Source: Pseudomonadales bacterium
GTDB lineage: Bacteria; Pseudomonadota; Gammaproteobacteria; Pseudomonadales; IMCC2047
Reading direction: 5' to 3'
Length of the DNA stretch: 64,000 nucleotides
Assembly (NCBI GenBank): GCA_024234615.1
Contig: JACKNY010000003.1
Location: 496,001-560,000, forward strand
In this document: positions 63,067-64,000 of the stretch, one piece after another
How the letters are laid out: each line of letters opens with the position of its first letter
Numbering within the stretch: position 1 is the stretch's first letter
Notes under the pieces: generated by a model
Seen by the model: only the letters and a program-made list of their open reading frames with translations
Database searches by the model: none
Told to the model about the DNA's origin: nothing
Made by a program: the position numbers and the translations under genes

Positions 63067-64000
63067 ATGGACGTAACTTACATTCTCGACTCCCTTAACG
63101 ACGCGCAACGTGAAGCGATCAGTCTGCCTTGTGAAGCCAGTGCGCTGGTCTTGGCGGGTGCAGGTAGCGGCAAAACTCGTGTCTTGGTACGGCGTATCGC
63201 CTGGCTGATTCAAACCGAAAACATTTCGCCGCATAGCATTTTAGCAGTGACCTTTACCAATAAAGCCGCACGAGAAATGCGTAACCGTATTGAAGAATTG
63301 TTGGGCATGTCGGTACAGGGCATGTGGGTAGGAACCTTTCACGGGTTGGCGCATCGTTTGCTGCGGGCGCATTGGCAGGATGCGAATTTACCGCAGAATT
63401 TTCAAATTCTCGATTCCGACGATCAGTTGCGGGTGGTGAAGCGCGTCATGCGTAACCTCAATATTGATGACAGCCGCTGGCAACCGAAGCAGGCGCAATG
63501 GTTTATCAACGCGCAAAAGGATGAAGGGCTGCGCGCCGCCTTTGTCCCGGAACAGTTGGACCCCTACAGTAAAACGATGCGCGCGGTTTATGCCGGTTAT
63601 GAAGAGACTTGCAATAATGCCGGTATGGTGGATTTTGGAGAGCTGTTATTGCGTGCCCACGAACTTTGGCTGAATAAACCGCAGGTTTTAAAGCATTATC
63701 AGGAGCGTTTTCAGCATGTGCTGGTTGATGAGTTTCAGGACACCAACACCATTCAATATGCCTGGTTAAGAGTGTTGGCGGGAGATCAGAACCGGATCAC
63801 TGTGGTGGGTGATGACGATCAGTCAATCTATGGTTGGCGTGGTGCGAAAATTGAAAATATTCATAAATTCGCCAAGGATTTTCCGCAAACCCGCACCATT
63901 CGGATGGAGCAAAACTACCGCTCCACCAGCACCATTTTGAATGCGGCGAACAGCGTGATTGCCAACAATATGGGGCGGCTAGGCAAAGAGCTTTGGACGG
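63067..64000 (+). CDS. uvrD: DNA helicase II UvrD (partial, 3' end outside window)
   Basis: Superfamily 1A 3'-5' helicase for nucleotide-excision and mismatch repair. The 311 visible residues begin MDVTYILDSLNDAQREAI and include motif I LAGAGSGKTRVL, Ia TFTNKAAREM, the WVGTFHGLAHRLLRAHW block typical of UvrD over Rep, II VDEFQDTN, III VGDDDQSIYGWRGA and IV EQNYRST. It is cut by the right window edge. Confidence 0.96.
   Translation, partial: MDVTYILDSLNDAQREAISLPCEASALVLAGAGSGKTRVLVRRIAWLIQTENISPHSILAVTFTNKAAREMRNRIEELLGMSVQGMWVGTFHGLAHRLLRAHWQDANLPQNFQILDSDDQLRVVKRVMRNLNIDDSRWQPKQAQWFINAQKDEGLRAAFVPEQLDPYSKTMRAVYAGYEETCNNAGMVDFGELLLRAHELWLNKPQVLKHYQERFQHVLVDEFQDTNTIQYAWLRVLAGDQNRITVVGDDDQSIYGWRGAKIENIHKFAKDFPQTRTIRMEQNYRSTSTILNAANSVIANNMGRLGKELWT

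Overview
The window is a chromosomal replication-origin region of a gammaproteobacterium. The block trkH-trkA-rsmB-fmt-def-LysM protein-dprA, the glyQ-glyS-gmhB unit and the LpxL-type acyltransferase next to glyQ resemble the Pseudomonas origin neighbourhood. The oriC-like gap between mnmE and mnmG, many TTG/GTG starts and moderate GC suggest a marine Pseudomonadales/Cellvibrionales-type lineage; that placement is inference from gene order, not from a search.

Layout. 1-2.7 kb: minus-strand aa3/caa3-type cytochrome oxidase genes coxB-coxA, coxA running off the left edge. 2.9-8.0 kb: plus-strand MATE exporter, TraB/GumN protein, Atm1-like ABC exporter and a methyltransferase. 8.1-14.3 kb: minus-strand FAH-family protein, yheV, hldD, ABM-domain protein, class V aminotransferase, dprA and a LysM protein. 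14.4-21.2 kb: def, fmt, rsmB, trkA, trkH, EamA transporter. 21.3-25.6 kb: Nramp-like transporter with divergent MarR regulator, tryptophan permease, lipid A-type acyltransferase. 25.8-29.4 kb: glyQ, glyS, gmhB. 29.6-35.8 kb: dnaA-dnaN-recF-gyrB on the minus strand, with two parS sites inside recF. 36.3-40.3 kb: rpmH, rnpA, yidD, yidC, mnmE. 40.3-40.7 kb: a gene-free gap with several DnaA boxes and an AT-rich stretch, the likely oriC. 40.7-44.9 kb: mnmG, rsmG, parA, parB. 45.2-52.4 kb: the complete F0F1 ATP synthase operon, with a damaged or unusually started atpI. 52.6-55.8 kb: glmU, glmS.

The accessory part is 55.8-59.7 kb. Immediately after glmS, at the spacing known for Tn7, lies a Tn7-like transposon end with three abutting 19-bp TnsB-type repeats, then tnsA and tnsB with all catalytic residues present. 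tnsB is frameshifted at a run of seven A near its 3' end. Its out-of-frame tail then runs into the 3'-truncated end of a convergent PAS-PAS-GAF gene. No tnsC, tnsD, tnsE or left end is visible, so this is a one-ended, deleted Tn7-family remnant. From 60 kb normal chromosome resumes: a sulfate-activation operon cysC, cysQ/HAL2-like, sat, and then uvrD, cut by the right edge.

Together the genes cover replication initiation and origin segregation (dnaA, oriC, parABS), translation and membrane insertion (rpmH, rnpA, yidD, yidC, mnmE, mnmG, rsmG), energy (cox, atp), and envelope precursors (glmU, glmS, hldD, gmhB, acyltransferase). Apart from the Tn7-like scar, the content is ordinary core genome.
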